DNA of 64,000 nucleotides, taken from Macrotis lagotis (Eukaryota > Chordata > Mammalia > Peramelemorphia > Peramelidae). The stretch lies in assembly GCF_037893015.1 (NCBI RefSeq), contig NC_133660.1:165046283-165110282 (forward strand), in the 5' to 3' direction. Within the stretch, counting starts at the first letter, position 1. Each line of letters opens with the position of its first letter. The notes beneath the pieces were generated by a model. That model worked only from the letters and a program-made list of their open reading frames with translations, had not been told where the DNA came from and did no database searches. The position numbers and the translations under genes are program-made. This document shows positions 1-11,819 of the stretch, piece after piece.

Positions 1-262
1 GAGGGGAGGCATTAGTAATAAGCATTTATTAAGCACCTATTATGTTCCAGGTGCCTTACACATATAATTTTATATGATCCTCACATCTCTGAGAGATAAG
101 TGCTAATTTTATCCTCATTTTACCCTCATTTTACAGATGAGAAAACTGGGTCAGGTATAGTTTAAGTGACTTGCCCAGGATCACACAGTTAGAAAGTATC
201 TGAAACTGGATTTGAGCTCAGATCTAACTCCTAAAACAGTGCTACATCTAATGCACCATCTA
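1..262 (-). repeat. MIR-type CORE-SINE, minus strand
   Basis: Read on the plus strand this is the reverse complement of MIR: an L2-like tail (catttattaagcacctatt, then tgttccaggtgcc), the core signature cattttacagatgagaaaact, then ttgcccaggatcacacag and a decayed tRNA-like head. It is nearly full length and heavily diverged, so it is an old therian insertion. No target-site duplication is visible because the left end is at the window edge. Confidence 0.8.
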
Positions 263-544
263 CCTGTAACTATTTATTACAGAAAAGGTCCCAGTCTAAC
301 TTGGTGAAGGGAATTTTCTCACTGGCAGTTTCCTATGCAGATGGAATTATAGGTCTGGGATGACAACAATAACAACAAAAGTATATCAATTTTGGAAAAA
401 TTATTTTGGAAAATGATTCTGATTTCCAGAAAGGATGGATTACTCCTTAAACTAAATAACACATTATAACTAAATAAAATCAATATTTTGGGAGGGCCTG
501 TTGATGTATCCATTTCCAATCCATTAAAACTTCAGGTTTTTAAT
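263..544. other. AT-rich sequence, nothing recognised
   Basis: No coding signal, RNA gene or repeat family that I can identify. Short open frames here lack codon structure and are read as chance. Confidence 0.5.
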
Positions 545-940
545 AAAAATTAATAACTAAAAAGTCACATAGCCACTAAATTAACTTTCTTCCTGGGATA
601 ACTAGAAGCTTTCTCAATAGGGCATAACTGAGCAATTTCCTTGACTAATTCTTTATTTGATACTAAAATGGTGATTATAGATATTCCTGTATTATATTTT
701 TATGTTTATAAAATACATCTAAGTAGAGCAGTGAAACATCAAAGGGAGATGGGTGGGGGGAATCATCTGTGATTTCTACTTCAAAGGGATTCAAATAGAA
801 AAATACCTTACAGATTACTGTCATTCAGGCTTTTCTCTCCTGTTTATGCAAGTATGAATGTGTATTATAAAGAAAAGTAAGACTCATCAGATAACTACAC
901 ATTTTCTCCAGAATCACCTTAAAGCTAATGAGTTTGTATT
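545..940. repeat. Duplicated segment, left copy of pair 1
   Basis: This stretch aligns by eye with about 19,380-19,790 in the same orientation. The clearest part is 770-905, where tacttcaaag, attcaaatagaaaaa, tttcaggctttt, tatgcaagtat and ttataaagaaaa occur in the same order as in the right copy. It is not MIR, L2, L1 or the local SINE. Together with two further collinear pairs it suggests an old tandem duplication. An unrecognised interspersed repeat is the alternative. Confidence 0.6.
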
Positions 941-949
941 TTATCCCAT

Positions 950-2110
950 TAAAAAAACAGGTTAGCACTTCCATAGGCAGAGGAGTGACATAGGCAGGTT
1001 CCTTAGGAAGACAATTATGGTAGCTGGGGTAGAACAGATTGAAGAAGGAAGAGACTGAAAGTACAAAAACCAATTAGAAGGCAGATGAGAGGCAATAAGA
1101 ACCTGAATTAGAATAGTGACTGGATGGGTTGGGGAGAGAGAAGAGGACAAATGTGAGAGATACTATGGAGGTAGAAACAAGAACTGGAATCTAAATGGAT
1201 AGAAAGTGAAAGAGATAATAGAATTATTGATGACTGAGTCAATAAACCTGGGAAACTAAGAAAATGGTTTTGAAGAACAGGTTTAGTAAAAAAGTTTAGT
1301 TGTTCTATTTTGGTCATGGCCAGCAGGATATCAAGATGGAACCATCCAACAGACAGCTGATAATAAATAATAAATAATAAATAAATAAATTGGGACTGGA
1401 TGTAGAGATTTGAGAAAAGAACCAATGGCAATACTTGCCTCAGGGTGCACAGGCACAGTCAATCCATAATCTATTGAACATTTATATTTGGGAATCTTCT
1501 AAGTCGAGGTGATTATTAACCTCAAGTGATCTGATAAGATCATCAAATATTAGCCTTCATTGAGAACAGAATAGAGGACCCATCCCAGAGAACTGGATAA
1601 CATTCACACTGATGGGGAGTATATAAATGTCAATATAAATGTCAATAAAGCAAATGAGATTTAGAAGTAGTATTCAAGAATACAGAAAAACAAGAGTAGT
1701 GTCATGATAGTCAAGGGAAAAGAAAGTATTCAAGAGGAGTTCAAAATTATCTGGGAGGGGTGGCTAGGTGGCACAGTGGATAGAGCATAGGCCCTGGAGT
1801 CAGGAGTACCTGAGTTCAAATTTGGCCTCAGACACTTAATAATTACCTAGCTGTGTGGCCTTGGGCAAGCCACTTAACCCCTTTGCCTTGCAAAAACCTA
1901 AAAACAAAACAAAACAAAACAAAATTATCTGGGAGGTCAAAAAGAATGAAAACTAAGAAAAGGGACTGTGGACTTAGCAGTTAAAGAGATTATAGATAGT
2001 CTTTGAGAGAAGTTTCAGTAGGGTAGGATGCTAAAATGTGGAAAACATGTTTGGAGTACATGACAGTAAAAGCCCAAAGAGAAATAGAATAACAGTGTTG
2101 AAAGAATGGC
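950..2110 (-). repeat. L2 LINE fragment (antisense), split by a SINE
   Basis: Plus-strand sequence is GA-rich because it is antisense to L2 ORF2. On the minus strand weak traces of the C-terminal reverse-transcriptase region are legible, for example a stretch resembling LVQALI followed by an LPSSICSTPATIIVFLR-like segment around 970-1,110. Moving right one passes from 3' to 5' of the LINE. The fragment is old, with many stops. It is interrupted by a young SINE at 1,759-1,920 and an AATA-rich simple repeat at about 1,362-1,392. Confidence 0.6.
1743..1936 (+). repeat. Young tRNA-derived SINE with 16-bp target-site duplications
   Basis: The SINE body is 1,759-1,920: head ggggtggctaggtggcacag, A box TGGCACAGTGG, B box GTTCAAATTT, ending in an (AAAAC)n tail. 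It is flanked by perfect direct repeats aaaattatctgggagg at 1,743-1,758 and 1,921-1,936. The perfect duplication marks it as one of the younger insertions here. It lies inside an antisense L2. Confidence 0.92.
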
Positions 2111-2116
2111 AAGTAA

Positions 2117-2273
2117 GGGGAGGCAGCTAGGTGGCACAGTGGATAGAGCAATGATCCTGGAGTCAGAAGGACCTGAGTTCAGGTTTGATCTCAGACTGGT
2201 TGCCTAGCTGTGTGACCTTGGGCAAGTCACTTAATCCCATTGCCTTAAATAAATAAATTTTTTTTAAAAAAGA
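2117..2273 (+). repeat. tRNA-derived SINE, older variant
   Basis: Begins ggggaggcagctaggtggca, with an A box, the B-box region gagttcaggtttgatctc and tgtgaccttgggcaagtcac, then an A/T-rich tail. It differs from the young SINEs of the window (cagctagg head, gttgcctagctg middle) and probably belongs to an older subfamily. Confidence 0.85.
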
Positions 2274-2278
2274 AAAGG

Positions 2279-2336
2279 TGGTGTGTGTGTGTGTGTGTAT
2301 ATGTGTATGTGTGTGTCTGTGCACGTGCACGTGTAT
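2279..2336. repeat. TG microsatellite
   Basis: Run of TG dinucleotides with TA and CA interruptions, ending in alternating purine-pyrimidine sequence (gtgcacgtgcacgtgt). It starts at the tail of the preceding SINE, a common birthplace for microsatellites. Confidence 0.9.
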
Positions 2337-2648
2337 TTCAGAAGGACACTCATATGTGTAGGCACCTGGAAAGGAGACAGTAGAGTCACTAAGTAACCTC
2401 ATCTTGCCACTACCATCCCTAGCTCCCTGATATTTGGAGAGAAATTAAGTCAATGCTACTACCATTACACCAGTGAATCACAGGACCTTGAAGAATGGGA
2501 AGCACAGTCAGTTCTTTTTCCTCCATGGTTCCCCAATCATTGAAAATGGTGGAATCTAAAATTCTATGGAGTTATAGGATTTATCTCTTTCTAAAACCTT
2601 ATTCTCTACTAAGTCAAGTCAGAATTTGAAAGACATTCAGTCTTGTTC
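2337..2648. other. No feature recognised
   Basis: Unique-looking sequence between a microsatellite and the HAL1-like element. No ORF or repeat family identified. Confidence 0.4.
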
Positions 2649-2657
2649 AGAACCTAT

Positions 2658-3386
2658 TGGGGGTGGGGCCAAGATGGCGACAAGAAAGGATCGAGTCTTA
2701 GGTGCTCTCTGATAAAACTTTGAAACTAAGGACTCTAACTAAACTTTCCAGAGACAGAACCCACAAAGGGACCCAGAGAGGCAATTCTCCTACTCAAGGT
2801 AACCTGGAAAAGAGCAGAAAGGCTCTGCTCCCCTGGGTTGGAGGGGTGGCCCACCAGAGGGGCAGCCTGCCAGAGTGAAAGAACTTCAGCCTCCCAGAGG
2901 CAGCCCCAGGGCACTGGGAGTCCTAGCTCACAGCAGCGGGGGAGTCCCCTGAGGTACAACCTGGGGAGCACTGGGCAGAAAGTGGGGGAACACCGGGGGA
3001 TGTCTGCCAGAGCCAGCACTGGAGCCCAGCCCTCAGGGCAAATAGTGAGCAGCCCAGATCCAGAAACAGAAGCAGGCAGTCTGTAAGCAGGAGCCTTCAG
3101 GGGATGAGCCCATTGAGCTGAGGGAGGGGAGTGAAGAGAGACTGCTGAGCTCTGTCCTCTGCCTCTGGAACAGGACTCTGGGGCTCTGACCACATTCAGA
3201 TCCTGATCACAGTCTAGGCCCCCCCCATAGAACAGCAGGGCCCCCCCACCTCAGCCCCCTGGCAGAGAAGGGCGCTTATGGTCATTCACAGACCAGGAAG
3301 GAGGACAGAGCCTCACACACTGAGACCCTTGTAGGAGTGTCCCAAAAGCTCAGGAAGCACCCCAAAACCAGGCCCAGGCTGGGAAA
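2658..3386 (+). promoter_or_regulatory. L1-type 5' region of HAL1-like copy A
   Basis: Opens with ggggtggggccaagatggcg, close to the CAAGATGGC start typical of mammalian L1 5' UTRs. It is relatively GC-rich in an AT-rich neighbourhood and has no long ORF of its own. By analogy with L1 it should hold the internal RNA polymerase II promoter; this is inferred. A homologous 5' region is present in copy B (40,547-41,288), and more diverged ones in C and D. Confidence 0.6.
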
Positions 3387-4482
3387 ATGAGCAAGCATAG
3401 AAATAAGAGGAACACCATTGAGAAATATTTTGCAAATGAGCACAAGAAGGATCAAAATACTCAGTTTGAAGATGAGGAAGTGCAAGCTCCTGCATCTAAA
3501 GACTCCAAGAAAAACAAAAACTGACAGAGCTCAAAAAAGACTTTGCAAATCAAATGAGGGAGTTAGAAGAAAAACTGGGAAAAGAAATAAGAGAGATGCA
3601 GGAAAAACTTGAAAATGAAGTCAACAGCTTAGTCAAGGAAATCCAAAAAAATGCTGAAGAAAATAGCATGCTAAAAACCAAGCTTAAGTCAAATGAATAA
3701 AACAGTTCAAAAAGTTACTGAGGGGAAGAATGCTTTAAAAAGCAAAATTGGCCAGATGGAAAAAGAGATAAGAAAACTCTCTGAGAACAAATCCTTCAGA
3801 CAAAGAATAGAATTCAGGGAGATAGATGAATTTACCAGAAATCAGGAATTAATATTTCAAAACCAAAAAAATGAAAAAATTAGAAGAAAATGTGAAATAT
3901 CTCATTGAAAAAACAACTGATATGGAAAACAGACTTAGGAAAGATAATTTAAAAATTATTGGAATACCTGAAAGTCATGATTAGGAAAAGAGCCTTGACA
4001 TCATTTTCAAAGAATTACTACAGGAAAATTGCCCTGATATCCTAGAAGCAGAGGGCAAAATAGAAATGGAGAGAATCCACTGATCCCCCCAAGAAAGAGA
4101 TCCCAAAAAACCAACCCCTAGGAATATCATAGCCAAGTTCCAGAACTCCCAAGTCAAGGAGAAAATATTACAAGCAGCCAGAAGGACACAATTCGAATAC
4201 TGTGGAGCTGCAGTCAGGATCACACAGGACTTAGCAGCAACTACATTGGAAGCTCATAGGGCTTGGAATAGAATATACCAGAAGGCAAAAGAGCTCGGAA
4301 TGCAACCGAGAATCAACTACCCAGCAAGGCTGAATGTCCTCTTCCAGGGAAAAAGATGGACTTTTAATGAACCAGGGGAATTTCAAATGTTCCTTTTGGA
4401 ATGGCCAGAGCTGAACAGGTTTGATCTTCAGATACAGGACTCAGGTGAAGCACAGAGATTGGAGGAGAGGGGGGAAATATGA
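3387..4482 (+). pseudogene. L1 ORF1 remnant of HAL1-like copy A
   Basis: L1 ORF1 encodes the trimeric RNA-binding chaperone of the L1 particle. The chosen ATG at 3,387 gives MSKHRNKRNTIEKYF, matching MSKQRKKRNTTEKYF in copy B. Next come a charged coiled-coil region (about 3,530-3,910), the RNA-recognition part (about 4,020-4,200, with RNIIAKFQNSQV) and the C-terminal domain (4,246-4,482, with LNVLFQGKRWTFNEPGEFQ). The first in-frame stop comes after about 45 codons, with more stops and frame changes beyond, so no functional protein is expected. Domain order and length fit a full ORF1 before decay. Confidence 0.85.
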
Positions 4483-4942
4483 TGGATTTGATGATGAACT
4501 GCATGTATTCCTGTATAGAAAAATGACACTAATAATACTCATATGAACCTTCTCAGCTAATAGAGCAGGTAGAGGGAGCTTTTTTAGTTGAAGCACAGGT
4601 GAAAGCTGAATTTGAAGATAAAATATGGTATAAAAACGGAGTCAATAGAAAAAAGGCAAATGTAATGGGAGAAAGAAAAAGGAGAGGGGGAATAGGCCAA
4701 GATATTTCATATAATAATATTTTTCTTTATTACAATGAGCTATTGCAATGATATGGAAGGGGGGAGGCAAGGGGGAATGAGGGAACCTTTGCTCTCATCA
4801 GAGGTGGCTAGGAAACAGCAAATATACTCAGTGGGGTATAGATATCTGGAGTAAGAAGGAGGGGGGACAGGGGGAAGGGGTGGAGATGTGAATGATGAAG
4901 GAGAGGATGGACCATGGGAGGAGAGTGGTCAGATATAACACA

Positions 4943-5630
4943 TTTTCTTTTTTATTTCTTGCAAGGGGCTGGGATTGGAAGGCTTGTCCAGGACCATAGG
5001 GCCAGGTGGATGGTGGACCTAAGGGGTGGTATGGGGGCTCAGAGCCACTTGGCCCCATGGATCTGTCTGCTGCACCACTCAGCTACCCTACAGCAGAGTC
5101 AGAGTGAAAGGAGAGAGAAAATATAGTACACGATAGTGGAGAAATAAGAAAGGAGGGAGTTGCAATCAACAATGGCAATGCTGGAAAAATATGGAAGTAA
5201 CTTTTGCTATGGACTTACCATAAAGAATGCGATCTACCCATGACAGAGTTGTTGGTGTTGTAACAAAGACTGAAGCACATTTTTTATTATTATTATTTGG
5301 GGGAGGGTGCAGGACAAATGGGGCTGGGTGGCCTACCTGGGGCCACATAGCAGGGTTATCTTTGGGTGTCTGAGGCCAGATTTGGACCCAGGTGCTCCTG
5401 GCTCAAGGGCCAATGCTCTGTGCACCACCCAGCCACCCCTACTATTATTACTATTTTATTTTATTTTGGGTCTTTTTTTTTCTTCTTTTTGGTTTTTGCA
5501 GGGCAGTGGGGATCGGGTGGCTTGCATGTCACACGGCTGGGTGATTGTTGCGTCTACGGGGCCGGATGTGGGCTTGGGTGCTCATGGCTCCAGGGCTGGT
5601 GCTCCGTCCATTGCGCCACCTGGCCATGCC
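4943..5630 (-). repeat. Three antisense SINE-derived modules inside HAL1-like copy A
   Basis: Module 1 (4,943-5,090), module 2 (5,279-5,440) and module 3 (5,467-5,630) each read, on the plus strand, as a reversed tRNA-type SINE: T-rich start, tgcagggcagtgggg-like segment, tgtctgaggccagatttgga, then a ctccaggg...gctc...caccc end. They are diverged from each other and from the young SINEs of the window. The same three modules, in the same order and with the same spacers, occur in copy B. They were therefore part of the mobile unit and not later independent hits. Confidence 0.8.
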
Positions 5631-5822
5631 TACAATTATTACTATTTTTTTTAATTTTAATTTTTTTCTCTCCCCTTTACTTTATCGCTCAAGCAAGTCT
5701 ATATTCATGGAGGGGAGGGGGTATTTCGTTTACTCTTAAACAAAAATATTTTATTAATGTAAAAAAAACATTTGTACAAAATGAGAATAAAAAATAAAAT
5801 AAAAATAAAAGGAAGAACCTAT

Positions 5823-6599
5823 CCAGGAGGGGGAAGACCAAAAACTCAGGTTTGAGTGGGGAAAAATTCTTTGATTAGATTGCCTTAGAAATGGTAGGCT
5901 CAAAATCACACACCCCAACCCCTCTTTAGAATAGGTTCAACTCTCATTATAATATTCATTCTCCTCATTATTTGTTAATCAGTCAGAGAGATTGCCAACC
6001 TCTGAAACACCTACTCTTCCAAGTGCATATAAATATTTGAGTGGATTTTATGTGGGGTCTCTGACATCCACACAGCAAGGTGGATTTCCAAGGAATGGAG
6101 TTAATTTACTAATTGATGCTAGTACTACTAAGAAAATAATTGCTCAGAAGTTATGTCTCCTAAACTTTTTAAATATCACACATTGAAAAATTTCCCATTG
6201 CTTTTCCATTCCTATTATCAGAGAGAGGGAGATTTCAGTTAGCACTGCAGACTTAAATCTATCCAGCATTCTCCCTTCACCATGCTCTGCCCAAGAGCCA
6301 GTCCTCTGATCCAGTACAGTCCCAAACTCATTAAATGACATTGACCTTCACTGACTAATAGTATTGCCTTTGTAGTTCATGGTCAATATCCAGGTCATCT
6401 TTAATTATAGGACAGATAGGTATCAGGACAAGCCTGAAGCAAGCAGTCACTAACTTCTTGGCTGATTCTGAAGTTTAAGTGTACATGGAATCCTATGCCA
6501 TCATGCCAGTTCAATTTTGCTATTTTTTTTGTGACCTGGCTCATAGTTCTGAAATTTTGGGGAAAGTCAGATTTCCTTTTAACTTTTATCATTTAGAAG
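5823..6599. other. No feature recognised
   Basis: Unique-looking sequence after the HAL1-like element. Short open frames (for example 5,992-6,186) show no recognisable protein. Confidence 0.4.
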
Positions 6600-6960
6600 A
6601 TTTATTATATTCACCATTTTCATTTAGAAACTGAAATGTTAAAGAGAAGCAACTAATCAAACTCAGTCCTTCATCTTTTTAAATTTTTTCTTCTAATATT
6701 AGTTTAATAAGAAAACATTGACTCCCCCCATTAAAAATAGAGCAATTAAAATATTCTAGTACTTTCAAAGCAAATGAGAGGTCAAAACCACTGTCTGCAT
6801 TTTGCAGATGGGGGTGTGGGGGAAGCATCCAATTGTTATGCTGAGTATAATAGCAATAAGTGGCAAAGTCAGAAATAGAAATTCAAACTGTTTATCGTTC
6901 TTTTCTGATTCTGAACAGAGCTCAGTGTTGGTGGTATGTTAAAATAATGAAAAAAAGAAA
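6600..6960. repeat. Duplicated segment, left copy of pair 2 (partly MIR-like)
   Basis: Aligns by eye with about 22,490-22,835. Shared in order: agatttat, agaaactg, ttgcagatggnngg versus ttacagatggaagg, ggcaaagtcagaaa, attcaaac and gttctttt...gaacagag. Part of the match could come from two MIR copies read in antisense. The match beyond the MIR core and the collinearity with pairs 1 and 3 favour a true duplication. Confidence 0.45.
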
Positions 6961-9900
6961 AACTGATTGACTCACTCATCCAATTATAGAAGTTACTTGC
7001 TAGCATACAATTAGCTTTTAATAGTCTTAACTACCCTATTGACTTTCCTAAGATAACCACCTAACTGCTATTATCTAAAAAAGCATTTTCTGTGGAACCC
7101 AAAGTTGGTAAGCACTTATTTTGAGATGGCCAAAACTGACTTATCTTCACTTAAAAAGGCTGCATTTTGATAGGGATTTAATTTATAAACTCCCAGTAGA
7201 AAAGCCAGGATTATATAGAAGTCCAGTTCCCCATATAAATGGGCTATGTCTGCCTATGTTGCCCTCTAATATTAGATATCTCTCTCCAGAGGCAAGAGAT
7301 CACTTGTCTAAGCTGTTGTAAAGGAGATTGCTACTCAGCCAAGGGTGGAATTAGATGACTTATCAGGTCTCTTCAAATTGTACAAATTCCAAGAGGCCTG
7401 ACATACTAAACACTAAAATCAAAGTCCTATTGGTGCCCTGGTCAACTCCAGACACCATTCATACCCCACCTAACTCACTGATGAGTTTGGGAGCCCCTCG
7501 ATTACCTAAGTGCATACTACAGCTTCTTGGAGTCACATTTGAGTTGGGGGCTCGGATGGACATCAAAGGGGAAAGCCCTGAAATGGACTCAGCAGCCCCC
7601 ACACCAGAGGTTCTAGTCTTCCTTGAACACACCCCATGCACCAACTGAAGGTCTAAGTAGTCATTGTTCTAGCTTCATTGATATATGCCTATGAAATCTG
7701 GACAGTCTATCATAGCCATTACAGGAAAATGAAAATTTCTATTCAAATTGTCTTAGGAAAATTCTGAACATTGCTTGACAGGATAAGGTAACAGACACTA
7801 AGGTCTTTTCTAGAGCTAAATGGCCAAGCATTCAAGAGTTACCTCAGAGCCCAACTTTGATGGGCCTGTCACATAATTTTAATGCCAAATGTCTGCTTGC
7901 TAAAAAGGTTTATTTTATGAACAACTCACAAGGTGTGTGTGGGGTGTACATGTGTGTGTCAAGAATTAGTGATAGACATTCTAAAGGTCTCTCTTAAGAG
8001 CTCTGGAATTGATTGTGCAGCATGGAAGAAACTAGCCCAGGACTAAGCAGCAAGGGATGCCCTCAGAGAAGGTCCTGTGATCTGAGATAAGGCATAATGA
8101 AGTAGCTCAAAGGAAATGAGAGTAATCACCCCAGGTGTTCAAATGGTTTTTTTGTGGTCAATCTGTGTTAAGGAGAATTGTGGATTCTTATTGGTCAAAT
8201 CAGCCTGACTTGATTAGTTTTAAAAAAATAAGAAAAAAATTTATATTATGACAAAGTGCAGAACTTAATGTATATTAGTTCCCAAACTATAAACTCTAAT
8301 ATTTTCATGAGCTAAATTAATATTTAAGTTTTAAAATGACAAATGTATTATTACTAAGTAATGGTTGTACCTAAAGTTGTTAAAGGTCTCAAAATGTGGA
8401 AGTGAAAAGAAAATCCCATGTATCCTGAGCTAGTGGCTCAGTAGTAAATAAACATTTTGTATACTGAAAAGTTTGGAGAAAAATTGCCACTCATCCCTCA
8501 AATGATCAGAAGAGACTCATTGTACTGTAAAACAAGTTTATTCAACAACTGTTAAATTTAACTGGTAGGCATTTCAAATCTATTCTGATAATTCTTTTAC
8601 TAGACACTATTGTCATCCTTAAGATACAAAGGATGGGTAATCATTTAAAATTTGAAGCATTTATTCATATAGTAAGTCACACAATGATATATCTAGTTAT
8701 CAGAAGATTTGTACTTGTGCTACTGGCCTTTGGCAACAAGATAAAATCTGAAGCCAACCATTCTAAGCCAACTCAAATTTTTATATTACATTTAATAGGC
8801 TTGACACATAAAAGGGATTCAAGATGCATAGTTAAGTAGAGAGAGGGTAATGCCATAGGTCTGACAGAAATGAGGGACAGCATTATTATTTAAAACAATG
8901 TCTAGTTTTGTTACCAACAACTGAAGGGGGAAAAACATTTACTTTTAACTGGTCTTTACCACAGGATTAGTTATATGAAAAAATGCAGGTTACAAAAAAG
9001 TTACTAAGTACAGATATTTTATGGTTTAAATAAAAACATCAACCTTAATTAATTTAAGTGGGTGAGAAGAGACCAAGAGATTAGTAGACTAGACAATCTA
9101 GAAAATTTCATTGTTAGTGTTTTAATCCTTGAATAAAATCTTATTGGTTGTTACAAATTAAAAAATCAGCAACATAGTATTGCACCTTAAGGAAAGATAG
9201 ATTGGATTAAAGATATTAGCAACTGATGACAATTTCAAATAGCAGTTGGTGGTTTCTCAGTTCTTGCTAACCAAAACAAGTTCTAGCCAAAACAAATAAA
9301 TTTTGGCTTTTATTGTTTCTTTTCTGGGTTGTTAGTTTGTAAAATGTCTTCTTCAAGAAGTCCTTGCTGTCTTCTGATTTACAGGTTGTGAACTTTAATT
9401 CCTAGGGGATCAAATGTAATTCTACAACACTCCCTAGATATTCCAATCTATTAGTGAAGCTCAAGAGAGGCCATTAACTAATGCCATTGGTATAATCAAA
9501 GTCATGAATCATTTAACATTATAAGTATTTACCTTAGGTAGACAATAACATACTAATTTCTGATAATTCCTAGTGCTCCATGCTCAGCTACTCTATACAT
9601 TTGATTATACTTTGGCCTACCTCTTCATCTGAAATACTTCAACATTAAGAAACTTGATTATTCTTCCCCCCCCATTCCCTTTTTCAAAGCTGCTGCTTGC
9701 TCCTTTCTCCTTGACTGATATGCTTAGCTATACCAAATCTGGGGGTATTAACTACTAACCACTCTATATATTAATTTGTCAGTCTGTGGTTTAATTTATA
9801 TAGCATTTTAAACTCTGAAAAGACTATCATATGCCATTGATGGAGTAATAATAATCCCACTAAATAAATTTTAGCCAGAAAATGTTTTTCAAGCAACTGG

Positions 9901-10393
9901 TGGAAACTGCTAGTCAAATCTGAAATTCATACATTCAAGGGTCAACCAATGAATTTCAAATTTCTTTTTTCTAACAGTCTTCATGGTGCTCAGCTTCACT
10001 GTCCTGTTAAAAGCTAAATATTCATTGCTTGCCTGCCAATAGTATTTTCTTTATATATGTATATAGCTGGTGAATCTGCTCTTATCTTCCTGGTTTACCC
10101 TTGAGGTACCAGCTACCCACTTTTCAGATGAATGAGCTAGATCTTTGCAATGAGTCAAAACCATCACGTATTTAATAAAGACCTAGTTCTTCCACTATGA
10201 TAAAGGTGCCAACTCCATTATATCTTCACTGCTTTCACCTTTCATTTATGCCTTCTTCATATTTCATACCAAGAAAACCTAATGAAAATGTTTGACGATG
10301 GTCAAGCTTGTTTTAGGTTGTTTCTATAACAATGAAATTTAACAGAAAAAGGCAAAATCTGAAAGTCAAATCAATCCTACAAACTCCAATGGA
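6961..10393. other. 3.4 kb without recognised genes or repeats
   Basis: AT-rich, apparently unique sequence. A short TG run lies near 7,932-7,960. Open frames at 7,121-7,321 and 7,355-7,648 were read and match no family I know; without splice context they are not called genes. Some of it may be intron or 3' sequence of the minus-strand gene proposed at 10.4 kb. Confidence 0.4.
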
Positions 10394-10410
10394 AGACTGT
10401 TAACACTCTT

Positions 10411-10851
<441 letters not shown>

Positions 10852-11125
10852 CTATACTCTATAACTACAGAACTGATTCAGAGACCTTGAAAAATATTTT
10901 TCTGCAAAGTGAAGCATGTTCCACTAGGGCCACTTCTCTTTCCAAGTCAGACAATAAACACTAGTCTTATATAATGATCACACCTTGTGAATTATACAGC
11001 AGTAGATAAAGATTTTGGAAGTCTCAGAATCAGATCATCCCAGCTTGTATTTTTCCTACCTACAAAAAAGAAAAAGAAAAGGTATTCAGTACTGCTGATG
11101 CTTGGACATTAAGTTATGCAACATT

Positions 11126-11256
11126 CTAGGTGGCACAATGGATAGAGCACTCCTGGAGTCAGGAGTACAAATCAGACCTTGGACATTTAATGATTGCCTA
11201 GCTGTGTGGCTTTGGGCAAGTCACTTAACCCCTTCGCCTTGCCAAATAAAAAGAAA
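11126..11256 (+). repeat. tRNA-derived SINE, internally shortened
   Basis: Reads ctaggtggcacaatggatag, then a shortened middle (gcactcctggagtcaggagt), tgtgtggctttgggcaag and cccttcgccttgccaaataa. The 5' end and part of the B-box region are missing. Confidence 0.8.
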
Positions 11257-11268
11257 TCTCTGAATGGT

Positions 11269-11373
11269 GGGCAGCTAGGTGGTGCAGTGGAAAAAGCACC
11301 AACCCAGACAAATAATTACCTAGCTGTGTGGCCTTGGGCAGGCCACTTAACCAACTGCCTTGCAAAAAAAAAA
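11269..11373 (+). repeat. tRNA-derived SINE with internal deletion
   Basis: Starts ggcagctaggtggtgcagtg and passes directly from caccaacccagaca to aataattacctagctgtgtg, so the centre including the B box is deleted. It ends in (A)10. It sits head-to-tail 12 bp after another SINE. Confidence 0.8.
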
Positions 11374-11819
11374 TCTTAATGTTCAGTTGTAACTCCAGAC
11401 AGGATCCAAACTAGAGGTTTAAAAATCTCAGGTTTGGGTTTAATGGAGAATTATTATACCCTTCCTTCTTGATTAGCCTCTAAAAGCACCATCAGCTTTA
11501 ACAGGCCACATAAAAGGGGTTTTATTTACTGTTCCCTTTGTCACATTTCCTCATTTTTCAGTAGGAATGGAAACTGATTACTAATAATTCTCATTTAGAT
11601 TAAAAACAAATCGCTGAAAGCACTTAAAAGCAAGGGGGGAACATTTGTAAAAGCAGAATATGGGTCTCTTTTTACAATGTTATTTTATACTACTCCATGT
11701 CAGGGGTCAGACTCCTGCAAATGTATCCCTGTAGAGAATATATGTGGTAACATTAGCCACCTTTAAGGAGTTTAGAGATACAATCTTACTACCTGATACT
11801 GCAAAATCACATATTAACT
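11374..11819. other. No feature recognised
   Basis: AT-rich sequence between SINEs and the CpG island. It may be intron of the minus-strand gene proposed here. Nothing firm. Confidence 0.4.

Larger units (their letters stand above)
2649..5822 (+). mobile_element. HAL1-like composite element, copy A (complete, no ORF2)
   Basis: Non-autonomous L1-derived element. The body is 2,658-5,813, flanked by 9-bp direct repeats agaacctat at 2,649-2,657 and 5,814-5,822. In order: a GC-rich L1-type 5' region starting with ggggccaagatggcgacaag (2,658-3,386); an L1 ORF1 remnant (3,387-4,482); a purine-rich 3' region (4,483-4,942); three antisense SINE-derived modules (4,943-5,090, 5,279-5,440, 5,467-5,630) separated by unique spacers; and an A-rich end with AATAAAA repeats. 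No endonuclease or reverse-transcriptase ORF follows ORF1, and the 3.15-kb length leaves no room for one. Intact ends with duplications show it inserted in this form, presumably using L1 ORF2 protein in trans. Its ORF1 has several in-frame stops, so the copy is dead. Confidence 0.85.

Noticed and set aside
2163-2402. Minus-strand frame with His-Thr repeats
   Set aside because: It is the translation of the TG microsatellite plus an antisense SINE.
2735-3193. 152-codon minus-strand frame and a plus-strand partner
   Set aside because: It lies in the L1-type 5' region of copy A; composition-driven, with no recognisable domain.
5307-5797. Three overlapping plus-strand open frames up to 143 codons
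   Set aside because: They run through the antisense SINE modules and T-rich spacers of HAL1-like copy A. They give Phe/Leu runs and SINE-derived peptides, and the matching frames in copy B fall on the same modules.
7121-7648. Two plus-strand frames of 66 and 97 codons
   Set aside because: They look moderately protein-like but show no motif I recognise, no splice context and no reason to join. Left as unexplained sequence.
11126-11373. tRNA genes at the SINE heads
   Set aside because: A and B boxes are present in many SINEs, but they lie in SINE bodies with A-rich tails and do not fold into an intact cloverleaf.
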